Assembly: GCA_963854835.1 (NCBI GenBank)
Contig: OY978528.1
Span: forward strand, 52,920,508-52,984,507
From: Megamerina dolium
Taxonomy: Eukaryota > Arthropoda > Insecta > Diptera > Megamerinidae
Direction of reading: 5' to 3'
DNA length: 64,000 nucleotides
Below, piece by piece: positions 1 to 11,900 of this stretch. The notes beneath the pieces are model-generated. The model saw only the letters and a list, made by a program, of their open reading frames with translations, was not told where the DNA came from and ran no database searches. How positions within the stretch are numbered: the first letter of the stretch is position 1; each line of letters starts with the position of its first letter. The position numbers and the translations under genes are program-made.

Positions 1-480
1 GTCAAGGGTATCCTCGAAGAAGGACCCGAAGTTTTCCTTAAGGTTGCTCCGCTCGTATTCGTGTGCGGGTTGCCCGTGTTCACATTAAAAAAATTTATAC
101 TTGTGTTCATAGTGAGGTTGGGCGCCGGCCAGTCCCGAAGAGCAAGGTTTGGGTAGACGACATGTCGATGGGGAAATGGAAGGTCGATCGTGGCAGCATC
201 CACTACAATGGTGAGGTCATATATATATAGCTTAGGTGACTAGGTAACGAGAAGGCTCTAATACAGCCTATTATGCCCCCTGGCTGCAAAACCCCCATCT
301 AATAAGCACAGAAATGCATAACACTCTGGATTGGTGTGGAGCCTTTCTCGATACTGACGTCACTGATGCGGAGTGTTCAGTTTCGACAGTCTCAACTGGG
401 AAACTGCGAATGTCGTAGCAGGGTGTGGCTCCGCACCAGACAATGACGGTCTTGACCCCTGCATTTAACCCTTGTAAGAG
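1..480. other. GC-richer segment, probably repeat-derived, unassigned
   Basis: The first 480 bases are clearly less AT-rich than what follows. A minus-strand frame is open from about 240 to the left edge (includes PNLALRDWPAPNLTMNTS), and a plus frame is open from 1 to 162. Neither matches a family I know. The abrupt fall in GC after about 480 suggests the end of an inserted element that began outside the window. Confidence 0.25.
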
Positions 481-3400
481 CTATAAGAGTTAACTTTAAA
501 CAAAAATAAAATCATTAAAAATAAAGTTCCTAAGCAAGTCTTTGAGGATTCCCATCCCCGGGTGTCCTTGGTAGTTTTTCTGCTAGAATATCTACCGACG
601 CAGAAGGCAATGAAGTATGAGACATAAAAACCTTATAGAACAACGCTCTTTGAAGCCATTCAAAGGTTCTTAGAACCTTTCGGAAATAATTCACTGTTAT
701 GATGTATACTCATTAACGCATTGATTTCTATAGACAATATTCTCTTCGAGAAGATGGGACGTTTTCACTTATGCTAGGAGAGAAACATTTTTTATGATTT
801 ATTTAAAATCGCAGTATGTGCATGAGTAAGATAAAGCTCCTATTATATTAATGTGGATAAATATGTAGTATGTATAAAAAATTGTAAAAAATATAAACAA
901 ACTGTTCCAAAGCCATTCCGTGTGCTTATGCAACAAAAACTCGAAATCACTAAATCACCATTGCAAAAGCACAAAAATGGTGGAGCTACCTTGGTACCTT
1001 GAAGTATATCCTAATTTATTAAAAACATAGTAATAACCATTTTATACTATTCATACGTTTTACACCAGGAAAAATCAAATACCTAACTAACTAACATATA
1101 AAACACTAATAGGCAACAATGAAGGAGAACCCTTATTTTCGTATAATAAAATCATTGTGATTATCATGGAAAATATAATAATGTAAAAATGCATCTTTTT
1201 GCTATAAAACGTGGTGGAAGTTATGGAGTAAGTGGTAAGCTACTACTCTCGTACTAACTACTTCGTTATACTTATAGGAGTTACACTTATCGTATATATA
1301 TTTGAATACTTTAAATGTGTTTATTTGTATGAGTTGAGCCCGCATTTGGCATTTTAAAGCGTAACAATGATCGTGCACGGCATGATCATTAGTTACAACT
1401 GATGAGTGGTGGTGGCTGTAGCAAAAATAGCAACAACAACAACAACGTCAACATCGCAGCAACAATATTGTCATGATCTTGGAATGATCTCACCATGTGG
1501 TGTGGCGCTCCTGTATTATTAATACTTATTGTTGACTAACCTGAATTGTACTTAGTATGTATGCACCTACAATATACAAATGACATAGCACCCACACTTA
1601 CATATATACATATACAAATAACAAGCATATGGCGATGCGTTGTTAATGCTATTAATGCGTATCTAACGTTGTTGCCTTTACACATCAAATACATAAGAAT
1701 ATACAAAAAAAAAAATGAAAGCTAATCATAGATTACTATTTAAACCGTTAACTTTCTAACAAGTATATATGTGTATATAATGGCTAATCAGCATTTAACA
1801 TGGGCATCAACACTACTAATAACAATGAGAATATTTTTCAATATTATTCGCTAACAAGGCATTGTTGATGCAATGATGATATTGTGGTGGTGATGATGAT
1901 GATGACGATGATGATGTTGATGTGTTAAAAATAGTAACAATAAAATGTTGCAAATAAGATTAACAATGACCGCAAAATAACAAAAAATCATCCATTTACT
2001 TATTTATCAATTATTCGAAATCATTGGCATTGCACCGGATATGCTGAACTGAAACGACGCATGTTGCCAATTACATGTACCAAAAAAACAACCATATGTT
2101 GTTGCAACTACTACTACTGTTGATTTGATAATGATGATGATGGTGAACTGAAAATTGAAAAGGTGGTACAAAAAGTGAACAAAATAAGTCATAATTCGCT
2201 TGAATAACATTACAGCAACTACCACATAACTCGTAGTTTAGCTTTTTGCTGATCTTGTTGCATATTATGATCTACGCACACGAATGGTACACATACGAGT
2301 ATATGTAACATATGCCAGTGTGTGCGTTTATAAGGCTAACTGTAAATAATAATAAGTTGCTGTTGTTGGTTTGATCGTACACTGTTCATTGCTACATAAA
2401 TGCCATAACTGATTGGATTGGTATTATGATGGGAATACATAAAATATTACTAAGTGCATGTGCTATGATTTTTCTTTAGAAAATCAAGTTGTTACTACAA
2501 GACAAGCATTATCCACAACAACAACAACAACAATGCAATATAGTAATTGTGTTATCAAACAATCATCTTCATTAATTGTTTACTAGCTGCAATTGCGTGG
2601 GTAATATTATTTCCAGATGGCATCGAAATCGAGTAGTTTTCGGTTCACGTTTTCAAGCGTTATCGTACCCGTCCAGATGCTATTGTCTCTAGTTCTTCTT
2701 CAAGCTACTCGTTTTCATATGTCTTTACTCTTTCTTTACATGATTGTGATTTTAAAAGTAAAATTTGTTATTGGAAATTAATATATTTAAAATTATTTTA
2801 GTTCTAATCAAATCAATGGATGCACCGGCATTTATTGATGAGTTTGTGAGAGGCATCAACAAGCAAATACTGGGCCCATTTTTTGTAACCTCCACTTTTT
2901 TTTTGTCCCTTACCAGATCTTGTTCCTTCATATTTTAGGCAAATTAATGATTTTCTTGTAAAATTGTAGTAGATTACAAGGTTGATAATTTTAGGAGTAT
3001 GGTTTCGATGTGTTTTCGTGATTATTATGATCCTGATCGTAATAAACTTTGACAATTATTACAAGTCAAAAGCACACAAAAACTACTGGTTTCAAAGTTT
3101 ATTACGAATGAGCTGAAGTTGTTTTCACTGCCGTGGGGGCATGGTATGAGGGATAATAAATAATATAACACTCGTGCTGAGATGAGCAAGCACTACTTCT
3201 CATACCCAATCGCGTTAGAATCGTGCTTTATGAATAATAATTATACTCAGACAATATTAGCCGATAAACCGATAAAGTTAACGGGCATTTTTGCTGCTTG
3301 TGATCCTTTATCGTCATGATCTTCAGACTATTTTTTCCTTATAGTGGGTTATAGGTTATATAGTGTATGTTGAAAGCAATGTAAATGGTTAATCATTTCT

Positions 3401-3700
3401 AAACTATGGCAATGAATCTTGAAAATTTGAAAAAAAAAATTTTAATTGAAAAATTAAGCAAAATTAATATTTTTAAAGATATTTGAATAGAAAACGCAAT
3501 TAACATGTAGTTTTATGGCAGTAAGTGTTCCCGAAAACGTTATATTTCTACTTCGACAACATTTAGATAGACTAGAAAATAATGAAAGTGTTTTTTCAGA
3601 CATTAGCCTTCACATGATGATGAAATGTGAAAAAACCGTTAAACTTTAGGACGCGATATTCTGAAATAGAGTACGATATGAAAGATTAAAGCTAATGGTC
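481..3700. other. AT-rich non-coding stretch with microsatellites
   Basis: No supportable gene. Contains a small hairpin at 662-680 (AAAGGTTC stem, 3-nt loop), CAA repeats at about 1430-1450 and 2512-2533, and GAT repeats at about 1890-1920. Short open frames here are repeats of these triplets or chance. Confidence 0.5.
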
Positions 3701-3789
3701 AACAAATTGATTGAACCTCATCAGTGTAGCTTCAGGTGCTGATTTACAACATACTGATATATTTACAAAAAAAAAAAGTGAACTCAGAG

Positions 3790-4395
3790 ACGCATCAAAT
3801 ATGTTTTGCTGTGAGCCTAGTCTCAAGAAAGAAAGAGTTCTGAGTCTACGACCATACGCCGCAGTTGACAACTGCGTTTTTAAAGTAGTAAAGACCTTTG
3901 TTTTTTATTGGGAACCAGTTTTAACAAAAGTAATTTTTGTATATCAGCCAGGAAATATCATCAATGGTCATTCTTGTAAATAGGTGCAACTTTGGAATAA
4001 GTAAGAAATTGAGAAGCCGAGCCCCTTCTCTGAGAAAGAGAACTACACTCTACAAATCTCTTCTATCACATACGGCGCTGAAGACTGGACAATTTCCATC
4101 TCAAACGGGAAGATGCTTATAGCGCTAATTATTTGAAAGAGGTAAAGCCCCTATAATATCTAAATGAATATCTTCAAATTCACCTTTTGGAATTGTCATA
4201 ATTATGATCGCTGAGGCACCCGCTGGAGGACGCAGAAGACGAGGAAAACCAAACCTCCGTTGGAAGGACCAAGTGTTGGGTAACCTAGTGGCACTTGGAA
4301 TATTCAATTGGCGCCAGCAAGCGAAGAGCAGAGATGACTGATGCCGCATTATATATTCGGCCTAAATCAATCATCGATTGTTAGAAGAAGAAGAA
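3790..4395 (+). pseudogene. RTE-type non-LTR retrotransposon, degraded 3' end of ORF
   Basis: Two pieces match the C-terminal part of RTE-type polymerases as I know them. First, NRCNFGISKKLRSRAPSLRK then TTLYKSL (about 3970-4055) corresponds to the common 'NRCYFGL..QLRS..LSR..K..LYK(S/T)L' stretch, followed in another frame by TYGAEDWT (the 'LYGAE.WT' motif). Second, RRRRGKPNLRWKDQVLGNL then VALGIFNWRQ (about 4230-4330) corresponds to the family's 'RGRP..RW.DQV..DL..LG..NWR' end. Frameshifts and stops separate them, so it is dead. A short GAA/AAG-rich tail follows at 4383-4398. Confidence 0.6.
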
Positions 4396-4398
4396 GAG

Positions 4399-7300
4399 CC
4401 GTATTCGCCAACAAAAATAATACTACTAAATATTACATAATACAGTCAAAAGCAACAGCAGCATCATATATATCATCATATATCCCTTTCTCTTTAAGTG
4501 TGTTTGTATAATTTTACGTATCTTCTTTATTTAGTCGTAAGAGTTTGACACATATTGGCACTATCAGAAAATGGCAGATGCAGCCATAATACAACTAATT
4601 ATTAGTCAAAGCAAAGGAAGTAGAAAAAAATTAACCCAAAGAAATTTACAATTTGACTGCCACCTATTCAGATGTCTCATTGCGCGTGTATAAGGCTGTT
4701 AGTATCATCAGTGTCGTCTTTTCGTTGGCTTATTGCCTCAAGTTATAGCCGTTGTGGTTACTATATTGAACATATTGCTCCTCATGACGATGGCGGTGAC
4801 CATGATGATGATTATGATGAAGACGATGACGATAATGATGACGTTGATATGTTGCATGTTCGATTATATGATGTGGTTTGTATGATGTGGCTTGTTATGG
4901 TTGTTACTACTGCATCAATTGTATGTGGTATTACATATTCTATGTATGTACAATATATATATATGTGTGACATATAACATCACTTTATGCCCAACCAAAC
5001 ACATAGTTATTGCTGCAGCTACTACTGTGGTTCTATGCATGCATGATGATCACATGAGATGAAGGTCGATCACTGTGCATACGAGTATATGTTATTCGTA
5101 TTGAGCGCTTATTGTATCATTGTATGATTTATTCACAGAGTATGCTTTTTTCCTCGCACTACTCATATGTAGTTGTTTGTTGTGCTGACGCAACAAATAC
5201 ATTGCAACACTATTGACATTTGGCATAGATTCGATGTCAAAATGTTTGAGTGCTTAAATGTATCATTCGGTTGGATGGTGACGACAACTAAACCAACAAC
5301 AACAACATCAGCATCATCATTATCATCATCATCATCATCATCTTCACCATGGACGTTGTCAACATTATTACTGGCAACAAATGCAACAACAACAACAACT
5401 ACTACTACAATAATAACAATATTATCAGAACATTGCTGTAGCTTATTATTATTACTACAACACTAAGCATGGTGTGGAATATTAAATGCACAATAAGTTG
5501 CAATGACAGCAACCATCTATACATTATTGGGCAAAATAGAAGGGACACGACTGATAAAGATCGCGGTTTATACTTCGGGATGGACAATATAATATAATTG
5601 GGAAAAAATTGCAGTCGGAAATCTAATAAAAAAAATCTTAATAAAGCATAAATCTAAAAAATATATGAATAAATTCGTGGAGCTAGTTATTTTGCAAAGA
5701 TATCGGGGTGTCGACGAAGGAAATGTATGGATTAATATCCAAGTTATGAGAAATTATGTGTCTCAATTTTAAATTAAATTGAGTCCAACAAGGTCAAATG
5801 TATATGAATGACCCCCATTAATTATTCTATTTGAGTCCGAGATTTGATTTTACTCGATCAGGTCGCATCTCGTTCCGAAAACCCTCTTCTGCTCAATCTG
5901 AAACAAGTTGGATCAATTATTAAAATATCCATAAAATCGACCGTAGAGTAGTAAAATGTATGGTCAACCCCTATTAATTTCTTCTCTTCAACATTTTCTT
6001 CAACATATTTATCCCTTCAAAATCGACGTTTTTACACAACTCACTCCACCGCTGTTAGGGTGCTCATAAAAGGTGATATGTATAATCAACCCACATTAAT
6101 TTTTCCTCCTTCATATTTTTGTTGAACATTCACATTCCATATCTGTACTTCTTATTCCCCTATAGGACTAATTTAATCAACATTGAGGCTTTCTTTGAAC
6201 TTCAATTTTGTATGGGAGCGCCCCTAAGGGGTGGAAATAGAGACTAAGTATATTAGGCGAATATGTTGAGGCAAAGGAAAAAATGGGGACTGGTCATACA
6301 TGTCATTGCTTTAGAAGCAATTCCTAAGTAATTATGGGGATATTTGTCGATTTTCTGGGGCTTGTTCCTACGACATTTTCCAAAAGTGTATATACATACT
6401 TATAATAATACACCTTCAGCAATATGACATGGACTGGTATTGTTGCTATTGTCATCATTCTTGCTCTTGTTATGATTATTATTATTATTATTGTTGTTGC
6501 TGTTGTTTTTATTGCTACTATTATTATTGTTCCTATTGCTGCTCCCACTTATTGTGTTAAATTGGTTTATGTATATTGCACATTTTGTATGCACATACAT
6601 GCTTGTTGTACAGTATTTTATTATACAATGCCACAGGTATATAATCGGTAATAATAATCTATTTGGTGCAACATCAACACTGCCCAGCCAGTCAAATAAC
6701 AACCTGTTGTTAGCAATTTCTATTATTGCAGTTAACATTTTTTTGGATTTTTTTTTTTCTCTTTCGAATTATTTGTCGCTGGTATTGTTGTGTCATTGCA
6801 AATCTGCAAACTTATTGTTTGCTATGCTTTTTGGAAGACGAAGTACATACATAGGCTTAACAACATGTTGCCAATTGACAAATTCAGCAACATGAATTTA
6901 CTCTCTGTTTGTTGTTGTTGTTTTATCATCAATTGTATTGTGGTTTTTGTTGTTGTTATTTCTTTTTTTTTTTGTAGGTTGTTACTACAGTTGCCTATGC
7001 ATTAGGTTTGCGGCACCACGCAAATTGTTATTCATTCATAGAAACAATTTTCAAACAACTACATCAGCACCAACAACAACAACAATGACACCGGCACAAC
7101 AATTGTTATGTTTTTTGTCTGGCGACTGGATAGTAGTTTATTGTTTAGCCTTACCTTGTACTTACTGGCAATAGTTGCTGCTCCTGCAGCTACTGCTGCT
7201 GATGATGACGGCTTTGTTGTTGCTGCTGCTGCTGCTACTATTCGATATGCATGCATTTTTCTATGATGCTGGCGAAAATTTCTAATATCTTTGTTTATTT

Positions 7301-7954
7301 GTGCATACTGCCTGCGTAACTGTAAAATACTTTTTCACTTAGCTTCACGTACTTGCCTGTACGTACCGTGATGTTGTTCAAAAGAACAATTTTTAAACGG
7401 TTTTTGTACCTACGAACATATTCATTCTGTTTTTTTCTGTCTTTCACAGTGTTAATGATGATGATAATGATGGTGACGCTGATAATGATGTTGTTGCAAT
7501 GTTTTTCATTGTACATGCACCTCTGTGTTGTAAGTGATATTTGTAGGAAGTGTCCTATTGTAGTCGCTGTTAATTTTTTGTCCTACTATAAATGTTGAAC
7601 AAGGCATTTGTTTGTAAGAAATTCATAGCTTCCGTTCCTACAATCTGTACCATTTTGTTTTGTCTCCAATCAAATTAAATGGAACAAAAGCGTAGGTGTG
7701 ATGTGATGTGAAAAGAATGTTGTTTATGATCAAATGAATATTGAATATTTAGGGCTAGAAGCACTTTCTGGGTTAAACCCAAAGGGAAGTAAATACTCTG
7801 CGAAACAATTCAATTCTATTAATCGAGTACTATATTAATATATCGACAAATTGCACTTTGTTAACAAGAATGTGGCAATGGTGCCGTTATGACACACCAC
7901 CGATTTTTTCCCCAATTATTATACAAAAAAGGTGGAAAAATGTGCTACATGTTG
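4399..7954. other. AT-rich non-coding stretch with triplet microsatellites
   Basis: No supportable gene. GAT/GAC repeats at about 4795-4850, ACA/TCA triplets at about 5295-5420, ATT/GTT repeats at about 6465-6540, and GTT/CTG triplets near 6905-6960 and 7180-7240 give spurious open frames with runs of Asp, Thr, Ser or Ile on both strands. The section 5780-6360 holds copies of the dispersed AT-rich module described separately. Confidence 0.5.
5780..6360. repeat. Dispersed AT-rich module, copies 1-3
   Basis: Contains three degenerate copies of a phrase that recurs across the window: 'atgtatatgaatgaccccca' at about 5799, 'atgtataatcaacccacatt' at about 6078, and in the other orientation 'ggggactggtcatacatgtc' at about 6284 followed by an AGCAATTCC/AATTATGGGG segment. 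Confidence 0.4.
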
Positions 7955-7955
7955 T

Positions 7956-8219
7956 TGTAGGTTCAATCCCCGGCTGAACCATACCTTAGCATAAAAAAAA
8001 ATGTTTTCTTTCTAACGGTACACACCTGTCGGTAAGCAATTGGCAATTCTTCCCACAGTAACAATTTTCCATGAAAACGCTTCTAAAGAGCTCTGTGGCA
8101 AAGCTAAAAAAAAGTGATGTCGTAAGGGTTCTGCAGTTCAGAACCAGCTAATATATGTATGCTGGTCCTATCCAATACATAACAGTACTTAAAGAGAAGA
8201 GCACAAGCGTAGAGAAGGT
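7956..8219 (+). repeat. tRNA-derived SINE, copy A, diverged head
   Basis: Shares with copy B the B-box GGTTCAATCCCC, the body CGGTAC.CACCTGTCGG.AAGCAATTGGCAATTCTT in degenerate form, the CTCTGTGGCAAAGCT block and the GTGATGTCG segment. The A-box end is replaced by unrelated sequence, though a GTGCCGTTATG head-like remnant lies at about 7881. Confidence 0.6.
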
Positions 8220-8622
8220 GCAATCAATCAATAGAAAATCTTTTAACATTTAGTAGAGGGTCCATATTAAATTTTGTAGGAGTACTAATGTGATTTTTTT
8301 ATTTTTTTTTTTTACTAATGTTTAATCCGAGTCTTAAAAGAAGACGAATTAATCATTTTGTGCAATTTTTTTAATGAACTCAGGAAATTACCATTAACTA
8401 AAAAAAGTGAAAAAAATGATATTTTGTAAGGGCACTTATAGTTAGAATTCCACTTGTTGGAAATTTATTTTGAAATTACTTGTCATTTGAGCAACGAGAT
8501 AAACTTGAGGGGACTGAGAAAATTTCGGAAAAAAAATTGAAAAATTGAAAAGGGAGTTTTTGGTTGTACTTGGAAGGGAATAGATGAAAAATTGAAAAGA
8601 CTAAATTAGCAGTTAGTAAGTT

Positions 8623-8989
8623 GGTGCCGCAGCTCAGTGGTTAGTGTGTTGGCCTTCTGATCTGAAGGTCGTGGTTCAATCCACGGCTGATGCATAACAA
8701 ACTTAATATCGAAAAGATTTTTCTTTCGAACGGTACCCACCTGTCGGCAAGCAATTGGCAATTCTTACGACAGTAACAACTTGCCATGTAAAAGCTTCTT
8801 AAAGAACTCTGTGACAAAGCTCAGAAAAAGTGATGTCACAAGTGTTCTGCCGTTCGGAACCGGCTAAAATAAATAGGTCCCTTCTAATACTGTCCAAACT
8901 TAAGACGCACAACAGTAATGGAAGAGAAGCTCGGCCAATGAGCCCTTTGGGGCTTTAAGGGTCACATATTTATTATTATTTTTTTTTAA
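8623..8989 (+). repeat. tRNA-derived SINE, copy B, near full length
   Basis: The best copy of a family present at least seven times in the window. It has a tRNA-like head with an A-box (AGCTCAGTGGTTAGTGT, 8631-8647) and B-box (GGTTCAATCC, 8673-8682), a shared body of about 280 bp, and a tail running into ATT and T-rich sequence. Internal pol III promoter boxes plus a body unrelated to tRNA define a SINE; a tRNA gene is ruled out by the lack of an acceptor-stem partner. Transcription by RNA polymerase III and mobilisation by a LINE partner are inferred from SINE biology. Confidence 0.75.
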
Positions 8990-11900
8990 ACAATAAAAAG
9001 TAAATTGGTGGAAATCAGTGGTAAAATTGGAAAAATTTTAAGATGAAATTGAAGTTTAATATAACAAGGAAATTTAAATAAAAATTGGAAAAAGTGAAAT
9101 GTTAAATTGAAGTTAATTAAAAGAAGAAAATTTAAATGAAATAAATACTCAATAGAAAAATATCGCGACAGAGAAAAAGAATAAAAAATATTTAGAAAAC
9201 AACATAAATTCGTGAATATTAAGCTCTAAAAAAATAAGCTCTAATATATATAAAAAAACAACATTTATATAAGACGAGTGTGCGTAAATTTTCATACGTA
9301 TATGTGTAATACATTATGAGATTTGGTTACGTCATAAATTGAGATGACGAAAATTATATAGATTGGGTTACGATAACCTAGCAACCATTGTTAATTAAAT
9401 AAAAGAAACAAAAAAAAAAGCTCATTTATGAATGTGAATATTGAATAAAAAAAAATAAATAAAATTATATTAACATAATATTAATGCAAATTTTTGAATA
9501 TGAAATTTGAATATGAGTAATGCAAAAAATGATAAAATTATTGAAATCGATAATTGAAAATAATCAAATATAATTAAACTAACACATTTGAGAAAAATGA
9601 TTTAATACTTCTGAGGAGCGGTTTGAGTATAATTTTCCATTCCGGCATATATTGTATATTGGAATTTAGTGGCTAACGATCTTTTTCGTTTTAATATATT
9701 GTTGCTTTAAGTTATTGAGTTACTTGTTTTAAGTTAATTTCGATATTACGTGATGTTTGATTAGTTTGTTATATAGCATTTTTTCGCAAAATATTCCAAT
9801 TTTATTCATTTATTATTTCCCTTATTGTATGTCCCTTTTTACTTTGTGGCTGTAAGTATCAATACCAGTATTTTTAAATATATTAATATATAAATATTGC
9901 CGCAAACACTAATGATTGCAAATATTTACATTTACAGAGAATTTCTTGTCGGCAAGTGTGCTTTTGGATATTTTAAATGTTAAACTTGTATATACTTAGC
10001 ATACATTAATATCATTACGAACTATGTGCTTATTAAATCACAATTGTGTGCAATAAAAATGAAATATGAATGCAAAGATGTTTATGAACGAGTACCAACG
10101 TACCAAGGGTACCAATGTATGTTCAACTAAAACGCCCAAACAGGATAGCGAAGTATACGACAAAGAATTTTGCATATACACGACCATAACAGCCGACAAT
10201 AGTTAGATATTTATATGGCTATACATAAATAAGTTAGAGTATATCTCACCTACACTCCATTCGCTTTTTATACATACTCGTAATATTGTATCGTGTACGT
10301 CAAGCGTGTTTTTTTTTACAACTTTTATTTGCTACGTAAAGAAATCTAATAAACCTTTATATCTGCATATATGTACTCAATATGCTTTATGATATAATGC
10401 ATTATAAATTTTCAAAATCATACATTCGACACGCTTTATACTAAATATCATACCACAGCCAACCATACCACAAAATGCTATTAAATGCGATCATTTTGTG
10501 CGTACCTACACCATGTACCTATTTATGAAAAGACAACTCATACATTGTATATGCATATAGCGACATGGCGATAAAAATGAAATAAAAAAATTTATAACAT
10601 ATATCAAATAAATTTAATTATTCAAATGGAGTTTTTCCTCCTAAATTTTTTTTTTTATAGTTTTTCTTCTATATAACTATAACATTTTTATGATCATCTA
10701 CAATAACAATAACAACAAATTATATTATATACATATATATGTCTATTCCCCCACATTCTTGGGTAAATGAATGTTGGAATAAAAAAAATATTTTGATTTT
10801 TGTGATAGTAAACTAATGAATTATGATTATAAAGTACTATTTTATTTATATTATAACTATTACCATACACAGAGAAAACATGTACTCTGTACAGGGTGTA
10901 CTAGCAAATGGGTATAGTGCACGACTTGTTGATTTAAATATGTAAGATTTGTAAAAAGATGCGTGTCAAAAAAATAATATGGGTTTGGATGTTGGTAAAG
11001 AACATCGCATCGAAATCAAAATTCACAAAGATCGCGTCAAGTCAATAAATATCATCATTGCTGCCTCGGAGTCGCTCAAAGATTATCAAAATAAATCAAA
11101 ACGAAATATTTGCGGAACATACTTACCCCTATTTTTACTTTTTAGGGGGACTCCCATACAAAATCTATGATTTTAATAAAATATGCTCCCAACACCATTA
11201 AATTAAATTTATTAAATTTAATTCTCTGATATTTTTCCTAAACATACTTATGCCTTACTCCACCAATTAAGGGAACTGCCATAAAAAGAACGAAAAACAG
11301 CTAAAAATTTGTAAATATCCATATGGCTGTCGGAGTGCCGCCGGACAAAGTGTATGATGAACCTCTATTATATATTTTACCTCTAGTAATTTTGTGAAAT
11401 ATACTTACCTTCTAACGTATTCACTTTTTAGAGGGGCTCCCTTGCAATATTAAGATTTTTTTTAATAAAATTGTCTAACAGTGCTTGAGGGGCCAATTTC
11501 TGAAAATATGATAATAAAAAATTGTAACCTTTACTTTCTTAAGATTTTGTTACCAGTACTTGTAACTTGTAATTTGGAAAGTACGTAATAAAGAATAGTT
11601 TTCTTTATGGCACACTTTAAGAATCATAATTTAATAGCAGTGTCTCATACATTCTGTTTATATCAAACAAAAGCCTAAAGGTCTGCTGCAATTTTCTGTT
11701 AAAATCAATTTTAGGAGGTAAAAGCTTATTACTTTTCTAAAGCAGGTAACTATTCAAAATACCGATTTGCTGTATTTTTAAGCAAAGTATTCAATTGTCA
11801 TTATTGTGACTATTGTCACCTTGCCAGAATATACCCAGGAGTTACCCCGAGTGGGGTTCATTTCTTCTCTTCAAGATCTTTACGAATCTACATACCAGCT

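Noticed and set aside
4672..5466. Open frames with Asp, Thr and Ser runs
   Set aside because: Entirely caused by GAT and ACA/TCA microsatellites; no splice signals or non-repeat coding sequence.
6324..7256. Several overlapping Ile/Val/Asn-rich frames on both strands
   Set aside because: ATT/GTT triplet repeats give open frames in all phases; nothing protein-like between the repeats.
8623..8695. tRNA gene with A- and B-boxes
   Set aside because: The same head is joined to the same 280-bp body at several other places and the acceptor stem does not pair; it is a SINE head.
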